Below the pieces are notes generated by a model. It was not told where the DNA came from. It did no database searches and saw nothing but the letters and a program-made list of their open reading frames with translations. This document shows positions 16,883 through 26,581 of a stretch of 64,000 bases of DNA, one piece after another. Source of the DNA: Chloroflexota bacterium (GTDB lineage Bacteria; Chloroflexota; Chloroflexia; Thermomicrobiales; JADLAZ01); contig JADLAZ010000060.1 in NCBI GenBank assembly GCA_020849725.1, positions 4,204 to 68,203 on the forward strand, written 5' to 3'. The stretch's first letter is position 1; each line of letters begins with the position of its first letter. The translations under genes were made by a program, and so were the position numbers.

Positions 16883-17848
16883 ATGGAGAGGGAGCAGCGC
16901 ACCAGCATCATTGACACGCTGTCGTCAGCCTTTGGCCTGGTCAATCGCTGGCCGGCGCTGATGGCGCCACCGATTCTCCTCGACCTGTTCTTCTGGTTCG
17001 GCCCACGCCTGTCGATCGAGCAGCTCATGCTCAACCTGGCTGATCTGCTGGCCACCCAGGGCGAGTCGAACCAGGATGTGCTGACGATCGTGCGCCAGGC
17101 AGCCGGTCAGACGGACCTGTTCGCGCTGCTGGCGATCCAGGCGCCGAGCATGGTTCGCCTGCTCAATCCCACTCAGACGGCTTTCGGCACGCCCCGCCCC
17201 GTCATGCTGGTGACCGAGCCATTCGCCGCCATCGGCCTCGCCTTGTTGCTCGTGCTCACCGGCCTGGTGATCGCGTCGATCTACCTGGTGCCCATCGCGC
17301 GAGTCGTGCGCGATGGGCAGCCGGGGTACCGCGACGTCGCGGTGCCGGTCGCCCGCACCTGGCTGCGGCAGGTGGCATTGTACGCGCTCCTAATCGCCGG
17401 AAGCCTGGCCGTCATCGTGCCGTTGTCGGTGGTCGCGACGGTGCTGACCCTGGCCGGCATTCCCGCGCTGCTGCTGGTATCGGCGCTGCTGCAGGTGGTC
17501 GCCATCTGGCTGATCGTGCTCTTGTTCTTCAGTGTCGACGCCATCGCCCTCAGTGAGGTCGGCCCGGTCCGGGCGATGTGGTACAGCGTTAACGTGGTGC
17601 GGCGCAACGTCTGGTCGGCACTCGGCCTGATGCTGCTGACCGTCGTTATCGTCGCCGGGCTGTCGCAGGTGTTCCTCTGGATCGGACGCGTGCCGCTGGG
17701 TGTACCCGTCGTCATCGCGGCCAACGCCTACATCACGACCGGCCTGGCCGCGGCTAGCCTTCTGTTCTACCGCGACCGTCTCGCGCGCTGGCAGCAACAA
17801 CGGCGTGCCGCCGCGCTCAACCGCGTCGGACCCGGCGCCCCTCGCTGA
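16883..17848 (+). CDS. multi-pass membrane protein of unknown function
   Basis: Unrecognised 321-residue protein. Hydrophobic segments appear at about 22-40, 108-133, 160-182, 184-212, 240-262 and 266-287, giving roughly six membrane spans, with a soluble loop at 45-100 and a basic C-terminal tail. GPVRAMWYSVNVVRRNVWSALGLM resembles integral membrane proteins of the glycerophosphoryl-diesterase/YciC-like group, but the match is too weak to name. The ATG at 16883 has no good binding site, and TACACT lies only eight bases before it, so the message could be leaderless. It precedes gyrB on the same strand with a 76-base gap. Confidence 0.8.
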   Translation: MEREQRTSIIDTLSSAFGLVNRWPALMAPPILLDLFFWFGPRLSIEQLMLNLADLLATQGESNQDVLTIVRQAAGQTDLFALLAIQAPSMVRLLNPTQTAFGTPRPVMLVTEPFAAIGLALLLVLTGLVIASIYLVPIARVVRDGQPGYRDVAVPVARTWLRQVALYALLIAGSLAVIVPLSVVATVLTLAGIPALLLVSALLQVVAIWLIVLLFFSVDAIALSEVGPVRAMWYSVNVVRRNVWSALGLMLLTVVIVAGLSQVFLWIGRVPLGVPVVIAANAYITTGLAAASLLFYRDRLARWQQQRRAAALNRVGPGAPR

Positions 17849-17855
17849 TCGGTAG

Positions 17856-19886
<2,031 letters not shown>

Positions 19887-19921
19887 ACCGCAAGACTGAC
19901 GCGCGAGAGCGGAGGCACAGC

Positions 19922-20716
19922 ATGCCGACGTGGCAGCCGTTAGTCGTGACAGGCGCAGCGGACACCTGCACAGCAGTGACACCGGCCGGTGTGCGTGGCC
20001 ACGTGCCTGGTGCGCCGGAGTTGGGCGGGGCGGTCATCCTGGTGATCGATGATGACCCGGTGGCGGTTCGGCTCGCGCTCTTGACGTTGGAGCCACTGGG
20101 GTGCCGCGTCGTGGTGGTCGGGCGGGGCGACGGTGTGGCGGCGGCGCTCGAGGTCGAGCGGCCCGCTGTGGTCGTACTCGACCTCATGCTGCCGGACATG
20201 CATGGTCTGGAGGTCTGCCGGGCCGTGCGCGCACACTCGCTGGTGCCGATCATCGTCGTGACCGTCGTCAGCAGCCACCGCGAACGCCTCCAGTGCCTGC
20301 GCGCTGGCGCCGATGACGTGCTGACGAAGCCGTACGACCCGGAGGAGCTAGCGCTCCGCGTGGGCGCGCTCCATCGGCGGGCTGAGGGCGGCGCACCGGC
20401 ATCGCCTCGGCCCTATCGCTATCGCGGCCTGGTCGTCGACTCGCTGGCGCACACCGTCATCCTGGACGGCATTCCGCTGGCGCTGACAGCCACCGAGGAG
20501 CGCCTGCTCGAACTCCTGGCGAGGCGGCCCGGCGTGGTTCAGACGCCTCGGCAACTCCTGGGCGCGATGTATGGCCCACACGCCACCGACGCCGCCGCCC
20601 TGTACCTCCAGATCAGCCGGTTGCGACGCAAGCTCGGCGACCAGCGCGGGCAGCCGACGTATTTACAAACGCGCACGCGCCAGGGCTACTATCTGCCTGC
20701 GACGGAAGACGGCTGA
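19922..20716 (+). CDS. OmpR/PhoB-family response regulator
   Basis: DNA-binding response regulator of 264 residues. The receiver domain starts after an unusual 36-residue N-terminal extension and has the acidic pair in VIDDDP (43-45), the phospho-accepting Asp87 in VVLDLMLPD, Thr114 and Lys136 in TKPYDP. The C-terminal winged-helix domain includes LTATEERLLELLARRPGVVQTP and RQGYYL. The ATG at 19922 follows CGGAGG, so the extension appears real. No histidine kinase is adjacent; the only kinase in the window (40173-42710) belongs to the NarL-partner class and would not be its usual mate. Confidence 0.93.
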   Translation: MPTWQPLVVTGAADTCTAVTPAGVRGHVPGAPELGGAVILVIDDDPVAVRLALLTLEPLGCRVVVVGRGDGVAAALEVERPAVVVLDLMLPDMHGLEVCRAVRAHSLVPIIVVTVVSSHRERLQCLRAGADDVLTKPYDPEELALRVGALHRRAEGGAPASPRPYRYRGLVVDSLAHTVILDGIPLALTATEERLLELLARRPGVVQTPRQLLGAMYGPHATDAAALYLQISRLRRKLGDQRGQPTYLQTRTRQGYYLPATEDG

Positions 20717-20729
20717 AGCGGGGCACGAG

Positions 20730-20776
20730 GCCAGGGTGCCACGCACCGGCGAGCCGCAGCTGCCGGTGGCCCTGGC
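20730..20776. terminator. bidirectional hairpin between convergent genes
   Basis: Outer arms GCCAGGG (20730-20736) and CCCTGGC (20770-20776), inner arms CACCGGC (20744-20750) and GCCGGTG (20762-20768), with an 11-base loop. It fills the 79-base gap between the stops of the response regulator and the luciferase-like gene, so it can end both messages. There is no T-run. Confidence 0.6.
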
Positions 20777-20795
20777 GTGACCGGCGCGGTTGCTG

Positions 20796-21674
20796 TCAGC
20801 CTGCCCGAACCGGGTGAATGACCTCGTCAACGAAGCGCTGCACCGGCCCGGTCGATGTGACATGGCCAAAGTCGAGCAGGAAGTGTTCGACCCCTTCGGC
20901 CGTCCAGGTGCGAATGAAGTCGAGCCACTCCCGCGACTCGGCGGCGGTCGTCGGCAGCGGCGCCTCGCGTGTGACGGTGATCGTGATGTCGGTCGGTTGC
21001 CGTCCCGCTGCGACTGCATTTTCGTACACGATGGTGCGCTTGCGCTGGAATGCCTCAAGTCCCCGGCCAGCGCCGGTGTTCCACATGTCGGCGCGACGAC
21101 CGACCAGCGGCAGCATCAACTGCTCGCCCGACCCGCCGATCAGGATCGGCGGTGGCGGCGCGGGCAGCGGTGGCGCATAGGCATTGGCGATCTGGAAGTG
21201 CTTGCCAGCGAAACTAGGCGCCGTCTCCGTCCACAGCAGCCGGCAGATCTGCACCGCCTCCTCGAGCTGGGCGATGCGCACTGCCGGCCGGGGGAACTCA
21301 AAGCCGTAGGCGTGGTACTCCTCTTCGCGCCAACCGGCGCCGATGCCGAGGATGAAGCGTCCACCACTCAGGACCTGGAGTGTCGCCGCCATCTTGGCCG
21401 TCAGCGCCGGATTGCGATAGCCCAGACCCAGGACGTGATGGCCAAGCAGCACGTTGGGAAAGGTGGCCGCCAGCCAGGTCAGCGTCGTCCAACCTTCGAG
21501 AAACGGATCGGTCCGGCGCTGAAAGCCGTAGAAGTGGTCGCAAACCCACACCGAGTCGAAGTGGCGCAGCGCGGTCGGTAGGATGTGCTCTTGCTGATAC
21601 ATGACCAGCGGCACGTGACCGCTCTCGGGCGGGCCGATCACCGGCGAGATCCAGCCAAACTTGGTCGTGGCCAC
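20796..21674 (-). CDS. LLM class flavin-dependent oxidoreductase
   Basis: Luciferase-like monooxygenase/F420-dependent reductase family protein of 292 residues with the TIM-barrel fold. Family marks are FDSVWVCDHFYG near 39-50, NVLLGHHVLGLGYRNPALTAKMAATLQVLSGGRFILGIGAGW (family block at 73-115), WTETAP and PILIGGSGEQ near 180. Members use FMN or F420 to oxidise small organics; cofactor and substrate cannot be decided. The GTG at 21674 has AAGGAG seven bases before it. It is divergent from an ATP-grasp gene, with about 160 bases between them. Confidence 0.92.
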   Translation of the reverse strand: MATTKFGWISPVIGPPESGHVPLVMYQQEHILPTALRHFDSVWVCDHFYGFQRRTDPFLEGWTTLTWLAATFPNVLLGHHVLGLGYRNPALTAKMAATLQVLSGGRFILGIGAGWREEEYHAYGFEFPRPAVRIAQLEEAVQICRLLWTETAPSFAGKHFQIANAYAPPLPAPPPPILIGGSGEQLMLPLVGRRADMWNTGAGRGLEAFQRKRTIVYENAVAAGRQPTDITITVTREAPLPTTAAESREWLDFIRTWTAEGVEHFLLDFGHVTSTGPVQRFVDEVIHPVRAG

Positions 21675-21832
21675 GGTATGCTCCTTCTACGCGAATACAT
21701 CAACCCGCCGGTCTTACCATGCCGAGGCTGGCTGCGGCAAATCTCGTGCGCCGGGATCATCTGTCCCGCGCGTGGCCGTGAGTGCATGGTAGCATCCCCA
21801 CGAGCGGCCAGACAGGACTGCGGGAGCCAGCG

Positions 21833-22837
21833 ATGCGCATCCTTCTCTACGACGACTACACGGCCGGGGCCGAACCGGTCGACGCCCTCGAAGCCGCCCA
21901 AGTCGATGTCCACCGGGCGCTGGTCGCCGCACTCGCGGTCGATTTCGGGCGGCTGAATGCCCACGAGGTGCGCGTGGCCGCGCCCCCATCGGCCGCTAGC
22001 GACGCTAGCGATCTCGCCTGGGCCGAAGCGGCCGTGCTGCTGGCGCCGGAGACGCATGATCGCCTGACGGTGCTGGCCGAGTCATTCGAGGCGAGCGACG
22101 TGCGACTACTGGGACCGGATGCGGCGGCGATCCGGCTGGTCTCCGACCGGCATGGTATGGCGCTGGCGCTCGCCGAGGCTGGTCTGCCCGCGCCGCGAAG
22201 CTGGGCGATCGACGGTGATCGACTCAACCTTCTCCAACGTGTCACGGCTCGGCTGGGCTACCCGGTCGTGGTCAAGCCGCTCACAGGCGCCGGTGGGCGA
22301 GGAGTCCGGCTGGTGCGCGCCGACAGTGAGATGAGCGAGGCGTTGGCGGCCGTGGACGCCGTCGCCGGCAACGGCGTGATCGTGCTGCAGGAGCATGTGT
22401 CGGGTCTGGCGGCCGGTGTCGGCCTGGTCGTCGCCGGTGGTGCGGCGCAGCCACTGGCGCTGTGGGGTGCGCTACTCAGCGCGCCACCGGCGATGATCGT
22501 CGAGCGCTGCGCCACGCCGCTGGACCATCCCGGCGTGGAGGCTGCCGTCGACCTGGCGGTACGGGCCGCCCGGGCCATTCCTGGCCTGCGCGGCTACGTC
22601 GAGGTCGACCTGGTGTTGGGTGAGCGCGGCCCAGTACTGCTGGAGATCGCGGCGCGGCCGACGCTGGGCGCGCTGGCGCTGCGCCGATCCCGCCAGATCA
22701 ACCTGGCGGCGCTGATCGTCGATGCCTGCCTCCACGAGCGCCTGCCTGACATGCGCTTCTGGCCGCCGGCTCAGCCAGTTCTCGTTGACCTGGACCACCC
22801 GGCGGCGGCGCTGGCGGCGGCCGTGCCCTTCATCTGA
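21833..22837 (+). CDS. ATP-grasp domain ligase
   Basis: Protein of 334 residues with an ATP-grasp fold, which joins a carboxylate to an amine or other nucleophile using ATP. Evidence is the nucleotide region YPVVVKPLTGAGGRGVRLV (about 143-161), the hinge VLQEHVSGLAAGVGLVV, and the metal-binding end of the fold, YVEVDLVLGERGPVLLEIAARPTLG. The N-terminus MRILLYDDYTAG resembles tyramine-glutamate ligase-type ATP-grasp proteins, but the substrate is open. The ATG at 21833 has GGGAG upstream; an earlier GTG/ATG reading at 21782 lacks one. It stands alone on the plus strand before an SDR gene. Confidence 0.85.
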   Translation: MRILLYDDYTAGAEPVDALEAAQVDVHRALVAALAVDFGRLNAHEVRVAAPPSAASDASDLAWAEAAVLLAPETHDRLTVLAESFEASDVRLLGPDAAAIRLVSDRHGMALALAEAGLPAPRSWAIDGDRLNLLQRVTARLGYPVVVKPLTGAGGRGVRLVRADSEMSEALAAVDAVAGNGVIVLQEHVSGLAAGVGLVVAGGAAQPLALWGALLSAPPAMIVERCATPLDHPGVEAAVDLAVRAARAIPGLRGYVEVDLVLGERGPVLLEIAARPTLGALALRRSRQINLAALIVDACLHERLPDMRFWPPAQPVLVDLDHPAAALAAAVPFI

Positions 22838-22965
22838 GACAGACGCTCCCCGTGCCACGCGCCTCATCGGGATAGGCCTGCGCCGACACTGGGAGGAGCG
22901 CTCCGGCGAGATCTCTTCCTTTCGACCGATGCTCTGTCGTGGTGAGATAGTGCGGGAGAATACAA

Positions 22966-23724
22966 ATGGCATTGGACGGGAAGGTAGCGGTCATCACCGG
23001 CGGCAGCAAGGGCATCGGCGCGGCCGTGGCGCGGGCGATGGCCGGCGCTGGCGCGCGCGTGCTGATCAACTACGCCCACGACGCGGTAGCAGCCGAGGCG
23101 ACGGTCGCCACGATCACCGCGGCCGGCGGTGTGGCGCGAGCTGTTCCAGGCGATGTGGCCGAGGCTGCCACCGCCGATCTTCTGGTCGGGGCCGCGCGCG
23201 ACCTCTGGGGCCGCCTGGACGTATGGATGAACAACGCCGGCGCGGATGTGCTGACCGGCGCGGCGCGCGAGTTGCCGATCGAGGACAAGCTGCGCCGTCT
23301 GCTCGCGGTCGATCTGCTAGGCACGTTTCACGGCGCGCGGGCTGCCGGTGTGGCGATGCACGCGGCTAGCGGCGGCTGCATCATCAACGTTGCCTGGGAC
23401 CACATCTGGCACGGCTACCCGAGCGACTATGGCGTGCTGTTCGGCGCCAGCAAAGGCGGCGTTGCCGGCATGAGCGCTAGCCTGGCCCGCCAGCTTGCGC
23501 CGACCGTGCGCGTCAACGTAATCGCGCCGGGCTGGATACGCACGGCCTGGGGTGAGGTCGGCGCCGGCGCGGCCCACGACGCGCGCATCGTCGGCATGAC
23601 CCCACTGGCGCGCTGGGGCACGCCGGACGACATCGCTGGCGCGGCACTGTACCTCGCCAGCGACGCCGCCAGCTTCATCACCGGCCAGGTCATCACCGTC
23701 AACGGCGGCGTGGTCATGGGCTGA
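22966..23724 (+). CDS. SDR-fold protein lacking the canonical catalytic residues
   Basis: Protein of 252 residues with a well-kept SDR fold: cofactor motif TGGSKGIG at 11-18, MNNAG at 88-92, C-terminal ASFITGQVITVNGG. However, the catalytic tetrad is broken. The usual Asn is Asp116 (AVDLLG), the serine region reads NVAWDHIWHG with no serine, and the YxxxK motif is Phe159-Gly-Ala-Ser-Lys163 (codon TTC). It may bind NAD(P) without classical dehydrogenase chemistry. The ATG at 22966 follows GGGAGAA. Neighbours are an ATP-grasp ligase and a sugar isomerase-like gene, both on the same strand. Confidence 0.9.
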   Translation: MALDGKVAVITGGSKGIGAAVARAMAGAGARVLINYAHDAVAAEATVATITAAGGVARAVPGDVAEAATADLLVGAARDLWGRLDVWMNNAGADVLTGAARELPIEDKLRRLLAVDLLGTFHGARAAGVAMHAASGGCIINVAWDHIWHGYPSDYGVLFGASKGGVAGMSASLARQLAPTVRVNVIAPGWIRTAWGEVGAGAAHDARIVGMTPLARWGTPDDIAGAALYLASDAASFITGQVITVNGGVVMG

Positions 23725-23770
23725 CCGTCAGCCCGAGCGCGCCGGAGATGACCACCACGCCGCCAGGCCG

Positions 23771-23776
23771 TATACT
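23771..23776 (+). promoter_or_regulatory. candidate -10 element for the isomerase-like gene
   Basis: TATACT stands in the 116-base gap before the gene starting at 23841, 64 bases upstream of it. No clear -35 box is present. Confidence 0.35.
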
Positions 23777-23840
23777 CGCGCTCTGACGCCGGTGGTCGCC
23801 GGCGCGATGGCGCCGCGTCGTCAACCGAGGAGTGGTGGGA

Positions 23841-24755
23841 ATGCGCCTGGCGTGCTCGACTCGCGGCCTGGACCTCTATCCCGACCTGTACGGGCGGTCG
23901 ACGCCCGTAACCCGCGCCCGCATCTTCCGCTGGATGCGGCGCGCCGGCTTCGAGGCAGTCGAGTTGGAGGACCGGTGGTGCGACGTCGAGTACATGTCGC
24001 CGCAGGAACTGGTCGAGTTGCGCGCCGCAGCCGCCGACGCCGGCGTGGCGCTGACGCTGAAGCTCCACCATCGTGACCTGCACTCGCCGGAAGTGGCCGC
24101 CGCCAATGAGGCGTCCGTCCTGCGGGCGATCCAGGTGGCTGAGGTGCTGGACGCTTCGATCGTGTCGATCGGACTTCCAACACACCCATCGGCGCTCGAG
24201 GCCGCTTCGCGCCGGCTCGGGCAACCTTGGAATGGCACAGGCGCTGAAATGCCTGACGAGGTATTCGCCATCACTGCCGACGCGCTGCGCCGCCTGGCCG
24301 ACACCGCCGCCGACGCCGGCATTGACCTGACGATCGAGCTGCACCAGGGCAGCATCGTCGACACCAGCACCCGCTTGCTGCGCCTGCTCGATCTGGTGGA
24401 TTACGTCAATGTCGGCGCCAACCCTGACATCGCTAACAACCTGCAAACCGCGCCGCCGCCGGGGGAGACCTGGCGCGATCAGATCGAGCGGCTGGCGCCG
24501 CGCGCGAACTACTGGCACGTCAAGAACCTGCGTCGGGTGGAGGCGCCAGGCCGCGCGCCGGTTCTGCTGCGGCGTGCCCTGCATGAGGGTGAGATCGACT
24601 ATCGGTGGGCGGTAGCCGTCATGTTAGCCAACGACTTCAATGGCTACGTCGTCGTCGAAGGGCCTGGCAGCGGCGACCATCTGCGCGCCTGCGAAGAGGG
24701 CCGGATGTACCTGACCTACCTCCTGGACGAGCATCGGCGCACCTACGAGGACTAG
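23841..24755 (+). CDS. sugar phosphate isomerase/epimerase family protein (AP-endonuclease-2 fold)
   Basis: TIM-barrel protein of 304 residues of the xylose-isomerase-like family, which holds epimerases, isomerases and dehydratases of sugars and cyclitols. Metal-ligand candidates follow the family pattern: AVELEDRW near 38-45, LKLHHRD near 74-80, the Glu of LTIELHQGS near 172-180, Asn/Asp in NVGANPDI near 196-203, WHVKN near 225 and the final VVVEGPGSGD near 275. The ATG at 23841 has AGGAG eight bases upstream; a GTG nine bases earlier overlaps the binding site. The exact reaction cannot be assigned. Confidence 0.87.
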   Translation: MRLACSTRGLDLYPDLYGRSTPVTRARIFRWMRRAGFEAVELEDRWCDVEYMSPQELVELRAAAADAGVALTLKLHHRDLHSPEVAAANEASVLRAIQVAEVLDASIVSIGLPTHPSALEAASRRLGQPWNGTGAEMPDEVFAITADALRRLADTAADAGIDLTIELHQGSIVDTSTRLLRLLDLVDYVNVGANPDIANNLQTAPPPGETWRDQIERLAPRANYWHVKNLRRVEAPGRAPVLLRRALHEGEIDYRWAVAVMLANDFNGYVVVEGPGSGDHLRACEEGRMYLTYLLDEHRRTYED

Positions 24756-24797
24756 CCGCTGCGCGACACGCTACCCCGGCCGCCGGACGTCGCCGGT

Positions 24798-26102
24798 GTG
24801 AGGAGAACGAGCCTGTCGTCACACGACCCAGACATCCCCGGACGCGGCGTGGCGATCCCGACCGGCAGCTACGTCACAGCGGTGCTGACGCGGGTCGTGC
24901 GCGACCTGGCGGATCTCGGCAATGGCAGCCGGTACCTGGGCGAGCGCTGGGAAGCGGTCGGCGGACGGCAACTCGCTGCGCTCGTCGGCCAGGAGCTGCG
25001 CGCTCCGTCGGGAGAGGTGTACCAGTGCGCCGCCGTCCAGCGCCTCGACAACCACGACGGGCTGCTGGCCGAGGCGTCAGGGCGCGGTCTGAAAAGCCCG
25101 GACTGTCTCTTCGCCGGCCGCGACCGACTCGGTCGCCTCATCATCCAGCCAGGTGATTTCAAGTTCACGCTCGATGTCGCCACCCGCGACCAGATCGATC
25201 CGGCCCCGATCCGAGCGCTGCTGGAGCGCGGCGGGCCGCGCTTTCAGCAGGCGCTGGGCACGCTGCTCGACCAGGCCGGTCCCTACGCTGCTGCCGATCT
25301 CCAGGCCCAGGGCCTCCTCGATGCGCTCGACTCCGGTCGCGCGCGCCTGCTACCCGGCGTCGTGCTTGCGCCGGACGAGCCGAGCAACCGGCTGTTCCTG
25401 CGTCAGTCAGCGCGGCGGCGCAACGCAGTCGGCGAGGTGGATGTGCGCTTCCTGGCCGTCGACCGCACCTTCTTCGACGGCCTGCCGGGCGCAGAGGTTG
25501 CGCCAGCACTCCGGGCATTGGACAGCATGACCGTTGCGCAGGGTGGCTTCCCGGCCGCGACCTACTACTACCAGTTGGGTGTGGCCGTTCGCGGCGCGTT
25601 GACACTGCTGTTGCGCCCACTGCTACCGTTGCTCGGCCCTGAGCCAGCGATCGACGCCGTTGCCGGCCTGCACGCCTGGTTGGCCGAGCGCCCGCCGATG
25701 TGGGCGATCGACGCGGCGCGCGACCTGGCGGCGCCGGCCAGCCTGCGTCGGGAGCGAATGCGCCTGGCGCAGCGGCTCAGCAGCGCTGGCCTGCGCGGGC
25801 GAGCAACGTATGAGGTCATCGAGTCGCTTGGCTTGACACTGGCTGACGAGCCAGGGCCACGCGCTATCGCCAAGAGCGAACTGCGCGGCGTCCATGCGAC
25901 GATCGACGCGGCGCACGACTCGACCATGCCGGCGCGGCTGGCCGAGCGGCTGGCCGTGGGGCCACTCGCCGACGATGAGGCCGTGCTGACCTGGCTGCGC
26001 GCGCTGCGCCCGACGACCGAGCAGTGGGCACGGGACATGCTCGCTGCCCTGCTCACCCAGCACGTCGCGCACTGGCCGGACCCGCCGGTCACGGAGTCCT
26101 GA
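24798..26102 (+). CDS. uncharacterised protein with possible PD-(D/E)XK motif
   Basis: Unrecognised 434-residue protein. One local feature stands out: Pro101-Asp102 in KSPDCLFAGRD followed by a hydrophobic strand and Asp120-Phe-Lys122 in IIQPGDFKFT, the arrangement of a PD-(D/E)XK nuclease core, with Glu92 as a possible preceding acid. The rest is mainly helical, with two hydrophobic stretches near 255-285. The start is uncertain: the GTG at 24798 has no binding site, while AGGAG at 24801-24805 fits a CTG at 24813 in the same frame. It follows the isomerase-like gene by 42 bases and converges on the TfoX-like gene, overlapping its end by 14 bases. Confidence 0.75.
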   Translation: MRRTSLSSHDPDIPGRGVAIPTGSYVTAVLTRVVRDLADLGNGSRYLGERWEAVGGRQLAALVGQELRAPSGEVYQCAAVQRLDNHDGLLAEASGRGLKSPDCLFAGRDRLGRLIIQPGDFKFTLDVATRDQIDPAPIRALLERGGPRFQQALGTLLDQAGPYAAADLQAQGLLDALDSGRARLLPGVVLAPDEPSNRLFLRQSARRRNAVGEVDVRFLAVDRTFFDGLPGAEVAPALRALDSMTVAQGGFPAATYYYQLGVAVRGALTLLLRPLLPLLGPEPAIDAVAGLHAWLAERPPMWAIDAARDLAAPASLRRERMRLAQRLSSAGLRGRATYEVIESLGLTLADEPGPRAIAKSELRGVHATIDAAHDSTMPARLAERLAVGPLADDEAVLTWLRALRPTTEQWARDMLAALLTQHVAHWPDPPVTES

Positions 26103-26517
26103 GCGTGACGCCGGCCTGACGCGTCAGGCCGGCGCCAGAGCCAGTCGCCCGGTCGGCCTCGCGGTTACGCGCCGCGACCGGCCGGTGTGTTGCAGCCGCA
26201 TGGCGCGCCACCTCGACCGACCGCGCCGCCCAAGCCAGCAACACCGCCGGGTCGCCGATGACCGCGCCCGGCGCCTCATAATAACCCCGCATCGTCTGGC
26301 CAGTCGACGGCCGAAACGGCTCCAGGCCCTGCGCGATGCAGTCCGCCCGGCTGGCGTCGTCGACCTTCAAGTAGAGCCGCCCGTGCGCGATTAGCCCAAA
26401 GAACAGGCTGTCGCAGTACAACCCGTAGCCGCCGAACATCGCCCGCGCCCACACCGGACCCAGCGGCGATAGCTGCATCACCACGCATTCCCGCACCGTC
26501 TCGTTAGTCGCCTCCAT
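26089..26517 (-). CDS. TfoX N-terminal domain protein
   Basis: Protein of 142 residues with a TfoX/Sxy N-terminal domain at about 5-100: SPLGPVWARAMFGGYGLYCDSLFFGLI, then GRLYLKVDDASR, and MRGYYEAPGAVI, all in family order. In enterobacteria and Haemophilus Sxy acts in competence control, but stand-alone copies like this are of unknown role. The ATG at 26517 has GGAGGGAG five bases before it. The Ala/Arg-rich tail after residue 105 contains a 26-base perfect DNA palindrome (26109-26134), so the tail may be shaped by the terminator it overlaps. Confidence 0.88.
   Translation of the reverse strand: MEATNETVRECVVMQLSPLGPVWARAMFGGYGLYCDSLFFGLIAHGRLYLKVDDASRADCIAQGLEPFRPSTGQTMRGYYEAPGAVIGDPAVLLAWAARSVEVARHAAATHRPVAARNREADRATGSGAGLTRQAGVTLRTP
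26109..26134. terminator. 26-base perfect palindrome in a convergent gene overlap
   Basis: Arms CGCCGGCCTGACG and CGTCAGGCCGGCG meet without a gap. It begins seven bases after the stop at 26102 and lies within the last codons of the TfoX-like gene on the other strand. It could fold as a terminator for the plus-strand gene or be a protein-binding site. No T-run is present. Confidence 0.6.
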
Positions 26518-26565
26518 GCTGTCTCCCTCCACCGATCGCCTTTAGATCGCTCCATTCGACTGAAA

Positions 26566-26581
26566 TAGAACGAATATTCTA
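26566..26581. promoter_or_regulatory. AT-rich inverted repeat upstream of the TfoX-like gene
   Basis: TAGAA and TTCTA flank CGAATA in an AT-rich island between the GT9 stop and the TfoX-like start. The centre GAACGAATATTC is one base off GAAC-N4-GTTC, the LexA box of many Gram-positive lineages. Weak evidence on its own. Confidence 0.3.
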
